Shown: positions 1 to 8,704, counted from the stretch's first letter. The stretch is 64,000 nt of DNA from Pseudomonas arsenicoxydans (GCF_006438915.1 NZ_RCZE01000005.1:310001-374000), one strand, 5' to 3'. Numbers and translations: made by a program. The notes: generated by a model not told the origin, from the sequence alone.

Positions 1-1
1 G

Positions 2-229
2 GAACGCTTGATTGCCCGGGGTTTGGCGTTGTTGATCCCGAAGCAGGCCGGGCAGCGGGAAGACCGGTACATGCATGCCTTGGGTGATCCGGCGGACATC
101 GAAGTTATCCTGGCGGCGCGGCAGAACCCGGTTGATCGTGGCGCTTCTGGTGGTGTGTCGGTAGAACGGATTGAAGAGCTCGAAGCGCGAATCGCAGCAC
201 TGGAAGAACGCCTGGCCCGCCTCGAATAG
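2..229 (+). CDS. yceH: YceH-family (DUF480) protein, C-terminal part only
   Basis: The window opens inside this reading frame, so only about the last 75 residues are seen. They resemble the end of the YceH/UPF0502 family (E. coli YceH): an ERLIARG helix, the [13 protein letters not shown] strand of a winged-helix domain, then a short C-terminal coiled coil ([19 protein letters not shown]). The cellular role of the family is not established. The coiled-coil tail suggests self-association, which is inference. The true start lies upstream of the window. Confidence 0.75.
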   Translation, partial: ERLIARGLALLIPKQAGQREDRYMHALGDPADIEVILAARQNPVDRGASGGVSVERIEELEARIAALEERLARLE

Positions 230-247
230 TCATTCCATACAAATCGA

Positions 248-340
248 ATGTGGGAGCGGGCTTGCTCGCGAAGGCGGTGTATCAGTCACCCAGGATGGTG
301 AATGTCAGGACCTCTTCGCGAGCAAGCCCGCTCCCGCATT
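248..340. repeat. REP pair, family A
   Basis: Two inverted REP units with core GAGCGGGCTTGCTCGCG and its reverse complement flank a 50-base spacer. It lies between two convergent 3' ends (yceH and the cupin gene), where REP doublets usually sit in Pseudomonas. Confidence 0.9.
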
Positions 341-359
341 GAATAGGTGGCATCTGTTA

Positions 360-878
360 TTACTCACCGTCCCAGTAATCCACACCGTCGCCTGGTCGGG
401 CGATGGCGACGAAGCCTGAGGCATTGCCCTCGGCATCCACCTTGAAATCGTCCATCACCGCGTATTTGCCGGAATCGGGGTACTCGCAAATCTCCGGCGA
501 TTGCTGGGTGCTGACCGCCAGATAGCGCAGTTGCGCGTTGCTGGTGTTAATGATCTGGTGCGCCGCCTCCGGACCTCCCGGCGGGCAGGCGATCACGTCG
601 CCCGCGCGGATCGGGGAACGCTCGGCACCGAGGCGCACCTCCCCTTCCCCGGCCACGACGTAAAACATCTCTTCGTTAACCCGATGACTGTGAAACGGGC
701 TGCCGCGCATGCCCGGTTCCAGCACGTACAGCCGATACCCCAGCTTCTGCGCGCCCAATTGCTGACCGACGCGGGCGATTCGCTGCTGGTAACGACCCGC
801 CGTATCGCCCGAGGGCGCCATGGCTTCAGGTAACGGTTCAAGATCGACCTGGTTGAGATTGAGAATGCGCGGATGCAT
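360..878 (-). CDS. Cupin-domain protein
   Basis: A 172-residue protein with a single conserved cupin barrel. Motif 1 is seen around residues 62-82 (SPFHSHRVNEEMFYVVAGEG: two His and a Glu as metal ligands), and motif 2 around residues 95-110 (GDVIACPPGGPEAAHQI). The pattern suggests a small metal-binding cupin, possibly a sugar isomerase-like or sensory protein, but no substrate can be read from sequence. Start is the ATG after AGGAG. It lies 23 bases downstream of the AroE-like gene on the same strand, so the two are probably co-transcribed. Confidence 0.8.
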   Translation of the reverse strand: MHPRILNLNQVDLEPLPEAMAPSGDTAGRYQQRIARVGQQLGAQKLGYRLYVLEPGMRGSPFHSHRVNEEMFYVVAGEGEVRLGAERSPIRAGDVIACPPGGPEAAHQIINTSNAQLRYLAVSTQQSPEICEYPDSGKYAVMDDFKVDAEGNASGFVAIARPGDGVDYWDGE

Positions 879-901
879 GGGGCTTCTCCTGGCTGCGGGT
901 C

Positions 902-1720
902 CTAGCTGCGGGCAAATTCCACAGCTTTGCGGAACTGCTCATCGGTCGGCCGGACACCGGTGTACAGCACGAATTGCTCCAGCGCCTGGATGGCGATCAC
1001 TTCCAGCCCGGTAATCACCCGTTTGCCTTCAGAACGCCCGCGCACGATCAGCGGTGTTTCCGAGGGGATCGCCACCACATCGAAGACAGTCTCGGCAGCG
1101 CTGATGGTTTCAGGTTCAAATGCCAATTGATCGGCCTCCGGGCCGCCCGTCATGCCGATCGGTGTGACGTTGATCAGCATTTGCGGCCGCTGAGCGCCCA
1201 CCTCCGCTTGCCACTGATAACCCAGCGAGTCAGCCAGGGCACGACCGGCGCGCTCATTGCGGGCGACGATCAAGCCGTTCTTGTACCCGCCGTCGCGCAA
1301 CGCACTGGCCACGGCCTTGGCCATGCCGCCGCTGCCACGCAGGGCAAAGGTCGAATCCTTGGGGACTTCGTGGGTTTTGAGCAGTTGCTCAATGGCGATG
1401 TAATCGGTGTTGTAGGCCTTTAAGTGGCCACCGGTGTTGACGATGGTGTTGATCGACTGAATGGCCGCCGCGGAAGCGTCCAGTTCATCCACCAGCGCAA
1501 TGCACGCTTCCTTGAACGGCATCGACACGCCGCAGCCACGAATACCCAAGGCGCGAATGCCACCCACGGCGCCGGGCAGATCCTGGCTGCTGAAGGCCTT
1601 GTAGTAGAAATTCAGGCCCAATTGTTCGTACAGATGATTGTGAAAGCGCAGGCCGAAGTTGCCGGGGCGCCCGGACAGCGACATACACAGCTGGGTGTCT
1701 CGGTTGGGGTTCATCTGCAT
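902..1720 (-). CDS. Shikimate 5-dehydrogenase-like protein (AroE paralog)
   Basis: A 272-residue member of the shikimate/quinate dehydrogenase superfamily. The N-terminal substrate domain has SLSGRPGNFGLRFHN instead of the usual PIxHSxSP, a change typical of the HI0607/SdhL-type paralogs. The domain then shows VSMPFKEA (catalytic Lys), SINTIVN and NTDY (catalytic Asp). The Rossmann domain has a modified glycine loop, ALRGSGGMAKAVA. It probably reduces a shikimate-like keto acid with NAD(P)H, but such paralogs have weak shikimate activity and the true substrate is unknown. Start is supported by GGAG eight bases upstream. First gene of a likely operon with the cupin. Confidence 0.8.
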   Translation of the reverse strand: MQMNPNRDTQLCMSLSGRPGNFGLRFHNHLYEQLGLNFYYKAFSSQDLPGAVGGIRALGIRGCGVSMPFKEACIALVDELDASAAAIQSINTIVNTGGHLKAYNTDYIAIEQLLKTHEVPKDSTFALRGSGGMAKAVASALRDGGYKNGLIVARNERAGRALADSLGYQWQAEVGAQRPQMLINVTPIGMTGGPEADQLAFEPETISAAETVFDVVAIPSETPLIVRGRSEGKRVITGLEVIAIQALEQFVLYTGVRPTDEQFRKAVEFARS

Positions 1721-1966
1721 GAAACTTTCTCCTTCAGTAGCACTTTCAGATGGACGGGATTAGCCATTCCATCAGGCCTGTTCGATCATAACGGCATGGC
1801 GGCGGGCGCTGGTGCGGGCCCGTCAGTAAACCGGTACAGACCTTACACAAAATTTACCTATTTGCTGTGCTGATTTTGAAAAAAACGCTGTCTTAGAAGT
1901 AGCCCCGCGACAATGCTTGGGTCTATTGCAGACGCAAGCGCCGGGTCGAAGAACCGAGGAATTATC

Positions 1967-2344
1967 ATGATCCGTAAAATCCCCACAGTTGCCTTGCTGA
2001 TCGGCGCACTCGCTATCGCAGGACAGGCACAAGCCCATGGTGGTGGCGGTGGTTGTGGTAACTGCTGGCAAGGCCCAGCGGTCTTTGGCGCGATTGTGGG
2101 TACGGCCATCGTCGGTTCGGCCCTGATTAACGCCAACCGTCCGGTCTATGTACAACCACAACCGGTCTACCAGCCGGCACCGGTTTACGTACAGCAACCG
2201 CCACCGGTTTATTACCAGCCAGCACCGGTGTACGTGCAACAGCCGGTCTATTACGGTCCACCGCCGGTTTACTACGGCCCGCCACGCGGCTATTACGGCC
2301 CGCGCGGTTACTACGGCCCTCCCCGCGGTTATGGCCACTGGTAA
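1967..2344 (+). CDS. Exported Pro/Tyr/Val-rich low-complexity protein
   Basis: A 125-residue protein. Residues 1-23 form a clear signal peptide (Lys/Arg start, hydrophobic core, AQA-H cleavage). Next comes a glycine/cysteine patch HGGGGGCGNC, a short hydrophobic or glycine-zipper segment FGAIVGTAIVGSALI, and a tail of about 65 residues built from PVY, VYVQQP, VYYGPP and RGYYGP repeats. The ATG is chosen because GAGGA sits six bases upstream; the 18 upstream in-frame codons do not look coding. A surface or periplasmic location is likely. No function recognised; an outer-membrane glycine-zipper protein is one possibility. Confidence 0.75.
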   Translation: MIRKIPTVALLIGALAIAGQAQAHGGGGGCGNCWQGPAVFGAIVGTAIVGSALINANRPVYVQPQPVYQPAPVYVQQPPPVYYQPAPVYVQQPVYYGPPPVYYGPPRGYYGPRGYYGPPRGYGHW

Positions 2345-2356
2345 CACCCTCACCAG

Positions 2357-2383
2357 GCCCTGCCTCAACAGCGGGGCTTTTTT
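2357..2383 (+). terminator. Rho-independent terminator
   Basis: A short stem, GCCCTG pairing with CGGGGC, is followed by six or more T, 12 bases after the stop of the Pro/Tyr-rich protein gene. The stem is only six pairs including one G-T. Confidence 0.55.
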
Positions 2384-2575
2384 GTGACCGCTCGTCGGCG
2401 AACGTCTGGATAAATCGCGTCAAGGTCGCTGTGGGGACAGCGTCTGCGGCTCAAATTGGCAAGATTGACTCGACCCGCTCTCGCCTTGCGCCAAACGGTC
2501 ATATTTATGTCATGTCAGGTCCGCAAGCTGGGATCTGTCCGCAAATAACAGGTTGATAACAACAAGGACGACCTC

Positions 2576-2770
2576 ATGCCCACGCAAAACCCGCACCGCA
2601 ATGTCGGTTTGTGCACTTCCAGCAAAGTGTATGACGCCTTGACCGAACTCAAGCACCTGGAAGGCCATCGCAGCGCCAAGTTCCTTTCGCTGCTGGCCGA
2701 AAACCTGGTGCGCAAAGGCCTGCTCAATGAGCAGGAAGTGGTTCACATGCTGGATCTGGTCGTCGACTGA
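2576..2770 (+). CDS. Small conserved hypothetical protein (64 aa)
   Basis: A 64-residue soluble, helix-rich protein beginning MPTQNPHRNVGLCTSSKVYD, with one Cys and a Leu-rich C-terminal half (KFLSLLAENLVRKGLL). An AAGGA ribosome binding site lies about eight bases before the ATG. The size and composition suggest a small regulatory or adaptor protein, perhaps a ribbon-helix-helix-like fold, but no family was recognised. It stands alone between the Pro/Tyr protein and the next small gene. Confidence 0.6.
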   Translation: MPTQNPHRNVGLCTSSKVYDALTELKHLEGHRSAKFLSLLAENLVRKGLLNEQEVVHMLDLVVD

Positions 2771-2840
2771 GGCAAACACTCATCGGCGTCAATGACGACT
2801 ATCGAAAGCGTTGATTGTCCGATTGAGCGCCGGGTCCGTA

Positions 2841-2870
2841 AGGTAGCTCCATCGATTGATGGAGGTACTT
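2841..2870 (+). promoter_or_regulatory. Hairpin sequestering the ribosome binding site
   Basis: CTCCATC (2847-2853) pairs perfectly with GATGGAG (2858-2864) around a GATT loop. The stem extends outward past one G-G mismatch (GTA with TAC, plus G-T and A-T). The whole GGAGG Shine-Dalgarno (2861-2865) is inside the stem, which ends one base before the ATG at 2871. This geometry resembles translation-controlling hairpins such as RNA thermometers. Confidence 0.5.
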
Positions 2871-3053
2871 ATGTCCCAGGTTCAGATCATGTCCGTTATC
2901 GGCAGCGCCGTTCCCGCACAGCTCAGAGAGCTGGGATTGCTCGCCTGTTGGTATCTGGTACAGGACGGCGAAGCGATCAGCGGACCGCTCACCTCACTGC
3001 CGGCCGCCCAGGCCTTGTCGCAACGTATCGGCCAGGGCCGACTCAGCGCCTAA
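2871..3053 (+). CDS. Small conserved hypothetical protein (60 aa)
   Basis: A 60-residue protein starting MSQVQIMSVIGSAVPAQLRE, with a central LLACWYLVQDGEAISGPL segment and an amphipathic end. The start is set by GGAGG five bases before the ATG; an upstream in-frame codon at 2856 lacks one. Translation is probably gated by the hairpin annotated at 2841-2870. Its last four bases overlap the 3' end of the convergent permease gene. No family recognised; it could be a small cytosolic protein or an inhibitor-type peptide. Confidence 0.55.
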   Translation: MSQVQIMSVIGSAVPAQLRELGLLACWYLVQDGEAISGPLTSLPAAQALSQRIGQGRLSA

Positions 3054-4114
3054 GGCAACTGCACCTTCGGTTTGGTTTCAATGAAGATGGCCCAACTCGA
3101 CATGAACAGGGCCGCGATCAACGGACCGATGACAAAGCCGTTGAGGCCGAAGATGGCCAGACCACCCAAGGTTGAGATGAGGATCAGGTAATCCGGCATC
3201 TTGGTGTCCTTGCCTACCAGGATCGGCCGCAGCACGTTATCCACCAGGCCAATTACAAAAATCCCGTACAACCCCAGCACCACGCCCTGCCACATCGCCC
3301 CGCTGAGCAGGAAAAACGCTGCCACCGGCGCCCAGATGATCCCCGCCCCTACCGCTGGCAACAGCGATAGAAACGCCATCAACACCGCCCAGAGCAACAC
3401 ACTCGGTATGTCCAGAAACCAGAAAATCAAGCCACCCAAGGCGCCCTGCGTCATCGCCACCAGCAGGTTGCCCTTCACCGTCGCCCGCACCACGCGATTG
3501 AACTTGAGTTGCAACCGACGTTTCTGATGTTCCTCCAACGGCACGGCCGAGCGAACTTTGCGTGCCAACTCGGCGCCGTCGCGCAGAAAGAAATACAGCA
3601 GGTAGAGCATGATGAAAAAGCTCACGACAAAATCAAACGTGCCCTGACCGAGACTGAACACCTGAGTGGCGAAATACTCATTACCCGTCACCGCACTCTT
3701 GATGATTTTCTCGCGCAGCCCGTTCAATTCGCCCACGCCGAACCGGTCAAGCAGGTGCTGGAAGAACGGCGGCAGGCTGTGCTTGAAGTGCGACACGTAC
3801 CCCGCAATGTCCAATTCTCCGCTTTCGATGGTTTTGTACAGCATCGCTCCTTCCTGAACGAGGAAGAAACTGAGGACGATCACCGGCAGGATCGCAATCA
3901 CCAGACAGATGCTCAGCGTCAGCAGCGACGTCAGGTTACGTTCCCAGCCCAGTTTCAATTGCAGTCGACGTTGCATCGGCGCAAAGAGGATGCCGAGGAT
4001 CACCGCCCAGAACACCGCGCCGTAGAACGGCAACAAAATCCAGATAAACGCGACGGTCACCACCCCCAGCAAGACCACCAGTGATTTGTTTTTTACGGTT
4101 TCTTCTTCGTTCAT
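3050..4114 (-). CDS. AI-2E family transporter (PerM/YdiK type)
   Basis: A 354-residue inner-membrane permease with about seven or eight hydrophobic segments. It has the family layout: an N-terminal TM pair (SLVVLLGVVTVAFIWILLPF), a central periplasmic or amphipathic region (LLDRFGVGELNGLREKI), and conserved C-terminal TM segments including AVGAGIIWAPVAAFFLL, LVDNVLRPILVGK and the FGLNGFVIGPLIAALF end. The family includes E. coli YdiK/PerM and TqsA. Substrates vary (AI-2, Na+/H+), so none is assigned. The 3' end overlaps the convergent small gene by four bases. Confidence 0.85.
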   Translation of the reverse strand: MNEEETVKNKSLVVLLGVVTVAFIWILLPFYGAVFWAVILGILFAPMQRRLQLKLGWERNLTSLLTLSICLVIAILPVIVLSFFLVQEGAMLYKTIESGELDIAGYVSHFKHSLPPFFQHLLDRFGVGELNGLREKIIKSAVTGNEYFATQVFSLGQGTFDFVVSFFIMLYLLYFFLRDGAELARKVRSAVPLEEHQKRRLQLKFNRVVRATVKGNLLVAMTQGALGGLIFWFLDIPSVLLWAVLMAFLSLLPAVGAGIIWAPVAAFFLLSGAMWQGVVLGLYGIFVIGLVDNVLRPILVGKDTKMPDYLILISTLGGLAIFGLNGFVIGPLIAALFMSSWAIFIETKPKVQLP

Positions 4115-4291
4115 GTCCGATCCGTGTCAGTGCGCAGGGACTCAGACTCCTTAAATGAAGAGCCGTCCTTATTGCTTAGTCCGCCACGGTTCGCGCGAGT
4201 GCCATCCGTTTGTTCATCAAGCATAGATCCAGATCAATGAACGCCATGGCCGGGACACTTACTCTCCAACGCTTTTGCGACCGATCCTGCC

Positions 4292-5617
4292 ATGACTCTC
4301 CTTGCCCCCGAACTGCTCGCCCCCGCGGGCACCCTGAAAAACATGCGTTATGCCTTAGCTTACGGCGCCGATGCGGTGTACGCCGGCCAACCGCGCTACA
4401 GCTTGCGGGTGCGCAATAACGAATTCGATCACGCCAACCTCGCCCTCGGCATCCAGGAAGCCCAGGCCCAAGGCAAGCGTTTTTACGTAGTGGTGAACAT
4501 TGCGCCGCACAACGCCAAGCTCAAGACCTTCCTCAAGGACCTGGCGCCGGTGATTGCCATGGCGCCGGATGCGCTGATCATGTCGGACCCGGGTTTGATC
4601 ATGCTGGTGCGTCGGCACTTCCCGCAGATGCCGATTCACCTGTCGGTGCAGGCCAACACGGTGAACTGGGCGAGTGTCGAATTCTGGCAGCAACAGGGCT
4701 TGAGCCGGATCATCCTGTCGCGGGAACTGTCCCTGGAAGAAATCGGCGAAATCCGCCAGCAAGTGCCGGCCATGGAGCTGGAGGTGTTTGTCCACGGCGC
4801 GTTGTGCATGGCGTATTCCGGACGCTGTTTGCTGTCGGGTTACATGAACAAGCGCGATGCCAACCAAGGCAGTTGCACCAACGCCTGCCGCTGGAAATAT
4901 TCGGCGCAGGAGGCCACGGAAAATCACTTGGGCGAGATCGTCCAGCAGTATCAGCCCGAACCGACCCTGGGCATCGGCGCGCCCACCGACCAGGTGTTCC
5001 TGTTGCAGGAGGCCAATCGGCCGGACGAACTGATGCCGGCTTTCGAGGACGAACACGGCACCTACATCATGAATGCCAAGGACCTGCGCGCCGTGCAACA
5101 TGTCCAGCGTCTGACGCACATGGGCGTGCATTCGCTGAAGATCGAAGGGCGGACCAAATCCCACTTCTATTGCGCGCGCACCACGCAGGTGTATCGCCGA
5201 GCCATCGACGATGCCGCCGCCGGGCGTGAGTTCGACCGCAGCCTGATGACCGATCTGGAGTCACTGGCGCAGCGTGGCTATACGGAAGGTTTTTTACGTC
5301 GGCACGTACATGACGAATACCAGAATTATCAGCACGGCAGCTCGGTGTCGGAGCGGCAGCAGTTTGTCGGGGAGTTGACCGGTGAGCGCCGTGAGCGACT
5401 GGCGGAGATCAAGGTGAAGAACCGGTTTGCGCTGGGGGATCATCTGGAATTGATGACGCCCAAGGGCAATTTCCATTTCGACTTGCATCAATTGCAAAAT
5501 GGCAAAGGCGAGCCGATAGAAGTGGCGCCGGGGGATGGGCATACGGTGTATGTGCCAATTCCGGATGCGGTGGATCTGAAGTTCGGGTTGTTGATGCGCG
5601 ATGTTTGCGCAGGTTGA
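4292..5617 (+). CDS. trhP: Peptidase U32-family tRNA hydroxylation protein P (YegQ)
   Basis: A 441-residue protein starting MTLLAPELLAPAGTLKNMR, typical of YegQ/TrhP. U32 motifs seen are ELEVFVHGALCMAYSGRC near residues 165-182, the cysteine-rich NQGSCTNACRW segment, and LKIEGRTKSHFY. TrhP is needed for 5-hydroxyuridine formation at tRNA position 34, using prephenate, and the cysteines probably hold an Fe-S cluster. The length matches E. coli YegQ (about 453). No strong Shine-Dalgarno precedes the ATG, but conserved residues begin at once, so an upstream start is unlikely. Confidence 0.9.
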   Translation: MTLLAPELLAPAGTLKNMRYALAYGADAVYAGQPRYSLRVRNNEFDHANLALGIQEAQAQGKRFYVVVNIAPHNAKLKTFLKDLAPVIAMAPDALIMSDPGLIMLVRRHFPQMPIHLSVQANTVNWASVEFWQQQGLSRIILSRELSLEEIGEIRQQVPAMELEVFVHGALCMAYSGRCLLSGYMNKRDANQGSCTNACRWKYSAQEATENHLGEIVQQYQPEPTLGIGAPTDQVFLLQEANRPDELMPAFEDEHGTYIMNAKDLRAVQHVQRLTHMGVHSLKIEGRTKSHFYCARTTQVYRRAIDDAAAGREFDRSLMTDLESLAQRGYTEGFLRRHVHDEYQNYQHGSSVSERQQFVGELTGERRERLAEIKVKNRFALGDHLELMTPKGNFHFDLHQLQNGKGEPIEVAPGDGHTVYVPIPDAVDLKFGLLMRDVCAG

Positions 5618-5640
5618 AACCAATGATCCTGCCACACAAC

Positions 5641-5777
5641 CCTGTGGCGAGGGAGCTTGCTCCCGCTGGGGTGCGAAGCGCCCCTAAACACTACCATCGC
5701 GGTTCGTCAGGTAGATCGCATTCTGTGGATTTACGACGGCTTCGCCGCCGAGCGGGAGCAAGCTCCCTCGCCACAGT
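5641..5777. repeat. REP pair, family C
   Basis: CTGTGGCGAGGGAGCTTGCTC and its reverse complement bracket 95 bases that contain smaller GCGAAGCGC and GGCTTCGCC palindromes. Sits between the convergent trhP and LysR genes. Confidence 0.9.
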
Positions 5778-5796
5778 AACAGCGCGTTCCGATTGA

Positions 5797-6660
5797 TCAG
5801 GCGAACTCCTCGCGCAACATCGCTACAAACGCTTCTCGCGCCGGGTGAACCCCGGCGTTTTCATGCCAGTAAAACAGATTGTCGATGGCCGTCAGCTCGG
5901 GAAACTCAAACCCTGCGCACCCCGCTCCTTTGGCGTACTGATCAAACACCCCTTTAGGCACCAGCGCGACGCCGGCCCCCGCGCTGACGCACCCGACAAT
6001 CGCGCCATAACTGGCCAGGCTGACAATCGGCAGCGCCTGCCCCTGACGCAACAACCAATGTTCCAGGGCCGCCCGGTACGGACAACCCTGGGGCCACATG
6101 AACACGGTCTTGTCCTGCAAATCCGCGATGCCTCGCACTGGCCCCAACGATGTCGAGGCAATCAGCAACAGCTCTTCGCGGTACATCGGCGTGCGCTTGA
6201 GTTGGGAGCGCTCGACATCCACCGCGACAATCGCACCGTCGAGCCGATGGTTGAGTGTGTCATCCAGCAATTGGCCCCAGGTGCCGGTGGTCAGTTCCAG
6301 CGCAACCGCGGGATAGCGCTTGTGAAACTTCGCCAGCAGGCGCGGCAGCCGGCCGGTGGCCGAGGACTCGATGGCGCCGATGCGCAGCGGCCCGGAGGGG
6401 TCGGCGGCCGGGTCCAGTGCGCGTTTGGCTTCAACGGTCAGCGCCAGGATTTTCGAGGCGTAGGACAGAAACGTCTGGCCCGCCGGACTGATGCGCAGCC
6501 CCCGGCCCTCACGCAGAAACAGCGCCACACCCAACTCCGTCTCCAGCGCCTTGATCCGCGCCGTAATGTTGGACGGTACGCAATGCAGCAACTCGGCGGC
6601 CCGGGCGATGCTGCCGACGTCGGCCACGGTCTTGAACATGCGAATCTGCGCCAGCTCCAT
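5797..6660 (-). CDS. LysR-family transcriptional regulator
   Basis: A 287-residue regulator. The N-terminal helix-turn-helix (MELAQIRMFKTVADVGSIARAAELLHCVPSNITARIKALE) spans residues 1-40, followed by an effector domain with LRIGAIESSATGRLPRLL. The start at MELAQ is chosen because LysR proteins begin at the first HTH helix; the open frame extends 54 codons further into the intergenic region. It diverges from an EamA transporter gene with a gap of about 97 bases, so it probably controls that exporter. This resembles the YtfF/PtrR-type LysR-DMT arrangement, but the effector is unknown. Confidence 0.85.
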   Translation of the reverse strand: MELAQIRMFKTVADVGSIARAAELLHCVPSNITARIKALETELGVALFLREGRGLRISPAGQTFLSYASKILALTVEAKRALDPAADPSGPLRIGAIESSATGRLPRLLAKFHKRYPAVALELTTGTWGQLLDDTLNHRLDGAIVAVDVERSQLKRTPMYREELLLIASTSLGPVRGIADLQDKTVFMWPQGCPYRAALEHWLLRQGQALPIVSLASYGAIVGCVSAGAGVALVPKGVFDQYAKGAGCAGFEFPELTAIDNLFYWHENAGVHPAREAFVAMLREEFA

Positions 6661-6757
6661 AATCATCACCAAAAGTGAACAGTTGGCGCAGTATAAGTCA
6701 GTTGTGATGAACCGTTTTGCTTCAGATACTCGGCACACATACCCAAGGTGCCCGACC

Positions 6758-7675
6758 ATGAAGCCACTCACCCGCCCTGCCCACTCGCCGATTAAAATCA
6801 TCCTGGCGATGGCCTTTGTCATTGCCTGTTGGGGTTATTCACCGACCGGCATTCATATCGGCTTGCAGTCCTACGACCCCGGCCATCTGGCTCTGCTGAG
6901 GTTTCTGATTGCCTCTGCGTTCATGGCGGTCGTTGCCGCGTTCAAAGGCATCAGCCTGCCCAGGCTTCGCGACCTGCCGCTGCTGATGATGCTCGGTTTT
7001 TTTGCGGTGAGCCTGCATCACGTTGTACTTAACATCGGCCAACAGCATGTCAGCGCCGGCGCCTCCAGTGTGTTGGCGCAGTCGACGCCGTTGTTCAGCA
7101 CATTGCTGGCGCGCTTTGTATTCAAGGACCGGGTCAGCTTCTGGCGCTGGGGCTGCATCGTGGCGGGACTGGTCGGCGTGGTGATTGTGGTGGCCGGTGA
7201 TCGCGGACTGGGGAGCGTCGACGTAAACGGATGGCTGATCCTGCTGGCGGCGGTGTCGTGGAGCTTTTACTTTGCCTTGCAGAAGCACCAAACCGGGCGC
7301 TACGACGGACTGACACTGGTCTGTTACACGGTGTGGTCGGGCACGGCGCTGTTACTGATCTACCTGCCGGGACTGGCCCGCGAGGTCGTCAGTGCTCCGG
7401 CGCATGTGCAGTGGGCGGTGTTGGCATTGGGCGTGTTTCCCAGTGCGCTGGCGTATCTGGCCTGGGCATTTGTGCTGGCGCACGTGGACTTGAGCCGCGC
7501 CAGTGTGACGCTGTACCTGATCCCACCGACGGCAATGGCCATGGCGGCCTATGCCTTGGGTGAACAACCAACGCTGACGGTTGGCGTCGGCGCCCTCGTG
7601 GTGTTGATCAGCGTGCTGGCGCTGAATCTGGAACGCCGGCCTGCGGTGCTCGCGGCGAGCCCCGCCCGGTCATGA
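6758..7675 (+). CDS. EamA/DMT-family transporter
   Basis: A 305-residue integral membrane protein with ten predicted TM helices arranged as two EamA repeats. The first repeat opens with AMAFVIACWGYSPTGIHIGL, and the second begins near residue 160 (GWLILLAAVSWSFYFALQKH). Typical repeat features seen are RFLIASAFMAVVA and LVVLISVLALNLERR at the end. The ATG has AAGGTG about eight bases upstream. DMT exporters of this kind usually expel amino acids or small metabolites; the divergent LysR suggests induction by the exported compound. Confidence 0.85.
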   Translation: MKPLTRPAHSPIKIILAMAFVIACWGYSPTGIHIGLQSYDPGHLALLRFLIASAFMAVVAAFKGISLPRLRDLPLLMMLGFFAVSLHHVVLNIGQQHVSAGASSVLAQSTPLFSTLLARFVFKDRVSFWRWGCIVAGLVGVVIVVAGDRGLGSVDVNGWLILLAAVSWSFYFALQKHQTGRYDGLTLVCYTVWSGTALLLIYLPGLAREVVSAPAHVQWAVLALGVFPSALAYLAWAFVLAHVDLSRASVTLYLIPPTAMAMAAYALGEQPTLTVGVGALVVLISVLALNLERRPAVLAASPARS

Positions 7676-7718
7676 CCCAAGCGGCGCAAAAGAATGGGTC
7701 GAGGTCGCAGAATAAAGC

Positions 7719-8435
7719 TCAGGCACCACCCGCGGAAAAGCGATCGCGGCTATTGGTCAGGTGCAGCCACATCGCCGCCCGCGCTGCGTCCGGGTCCTGG
7801 CGCTTGATGGCGTTGAGAATCGCTTCGTGTTCGAGGTTTGCCAGTTGCCCCAACTTGCTCAAATCCGCCGCCCCGCGCTCGGCGGCATTGACCCGGGTTC
7901 GTGGGATCATCGCTCTGCCCAGGTGCTGCATGATGTCGGTGAAGCACACATTGCCGGTCGCTTCAGCGATCAACAGGTGGAAGCGCTTGTCGGCCTCGAC
8001 GCAACTGTCATTGTTGGCCAGCAAGCCCTGATAATCGTCCAGCGCTTCACGCATCTGCGCCAGTTGCAGGTCCGTACGACGCATCGCCGCCAGCGCAGCG
8101 GCCTGGGTTTCCAGACCCATGCGCAACTCCAGAATGCTGCGCACCCCCAGTGCGGTATCGACGTTCAACCGCAAGCCCTGCTCCGGCGCCCGTTCGATGA
8201 CAAACGTGCCAATGCCGTGACGGGTTTCCACCAGCCCCGACGCCTGCAATTTTGAAATCGCCTCACGCACCACGGTGCGGCTGACGCCGTGTGCCTGAAC
8301 GATGGAATTCTCCGACGGCAACTTGTCCCCCGGCAGCATCTGGCCGAGCAGGATGCTCTGGGTCAGTTTGGCGACCAGGTCGTGAGCGAGGTTGTGGCTG
8401 CGCTTTGGGGCTGGCGTGTCAAGGTCAGGTTGCAT
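7719..8435 (-). CDS. GntR-family (FadR subfamily) transcriptional regulator
   Basis: A 238-residue protein. The winged helix is in the N-terminal 75 residues (LPSENSIVQAHGVSRTVVREAISKLQ), and the all-helical FCD effector domain contains the metal/ligand His-Asp pattern (RFHLLIAEATGN). The start MQPDL is used because the upstream 32 codons look non-coding. It diverges from the glucarate transporter gene, and a textbook FadR-type operator lies between them (8511-8521). It is therefore probably the repressor of gudP-gudD, inactivated by glucarate or a catabolite; the effector is inference. Confidence 0.85.
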   Translation of the reverse strand: MQPDLDTPAPKRSHNLAHDLVAKLTQSILLGQMLPGDKLPSENSIVQAHGVSRTVVREAISKLQASGLVETRHGIGTFVIERAPEQGLRLNVDTALGVRSILELRMGLETQAAALAAMRRTDLQLAQMREALDDYQGLLANNDSCVEADKRFHLLIAEATGNVCFTDIMQHLGRAMIPRTRVNAAERGAADLSKLGQLANLEHEAILNAIKRQDPDAARAAMWLHLTNSRDRFSAGGA

Positions 8436-8510
8436 GGCGATGGTCCGGAACTGGGCTAACGGAATCGTAGCACCGCGCGGGATTGGGATCTCTGGAAAAC
8501 AGCACTTTAC

Positions 8511-8521
8511 TTGTATGACAA
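8511..8521. promoter_or_regulatory. Candidate GntR/FadR operator
   Basis: TTGTATGACAA fits the FadR-subfamily consensus TNGTNNNACNA exactly. A second related site, TTGTATGATGT, starts at 8644, within GTTGT(N13)ACAAC. Both lie in the 269-base gap between the divergent GntR and gudP genes. Confidence 0.55.
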
Positions 8522-8704
8522 CACTCAACACCTGGATTGATTTCGGGTAAGCAGTCCGCCTGGCAACACCAGAAAAAGCATAAAAACTCGCTTGAAACCA
8601 CCATTTCGTTGGACCTCACCCCTTGCACATTAAAAAAACGTAGTTGTATGATGTCTATCAACAACGCAACAACCCGCATAAAAATAATCAGTGGGAGAAA
8701 CCAA

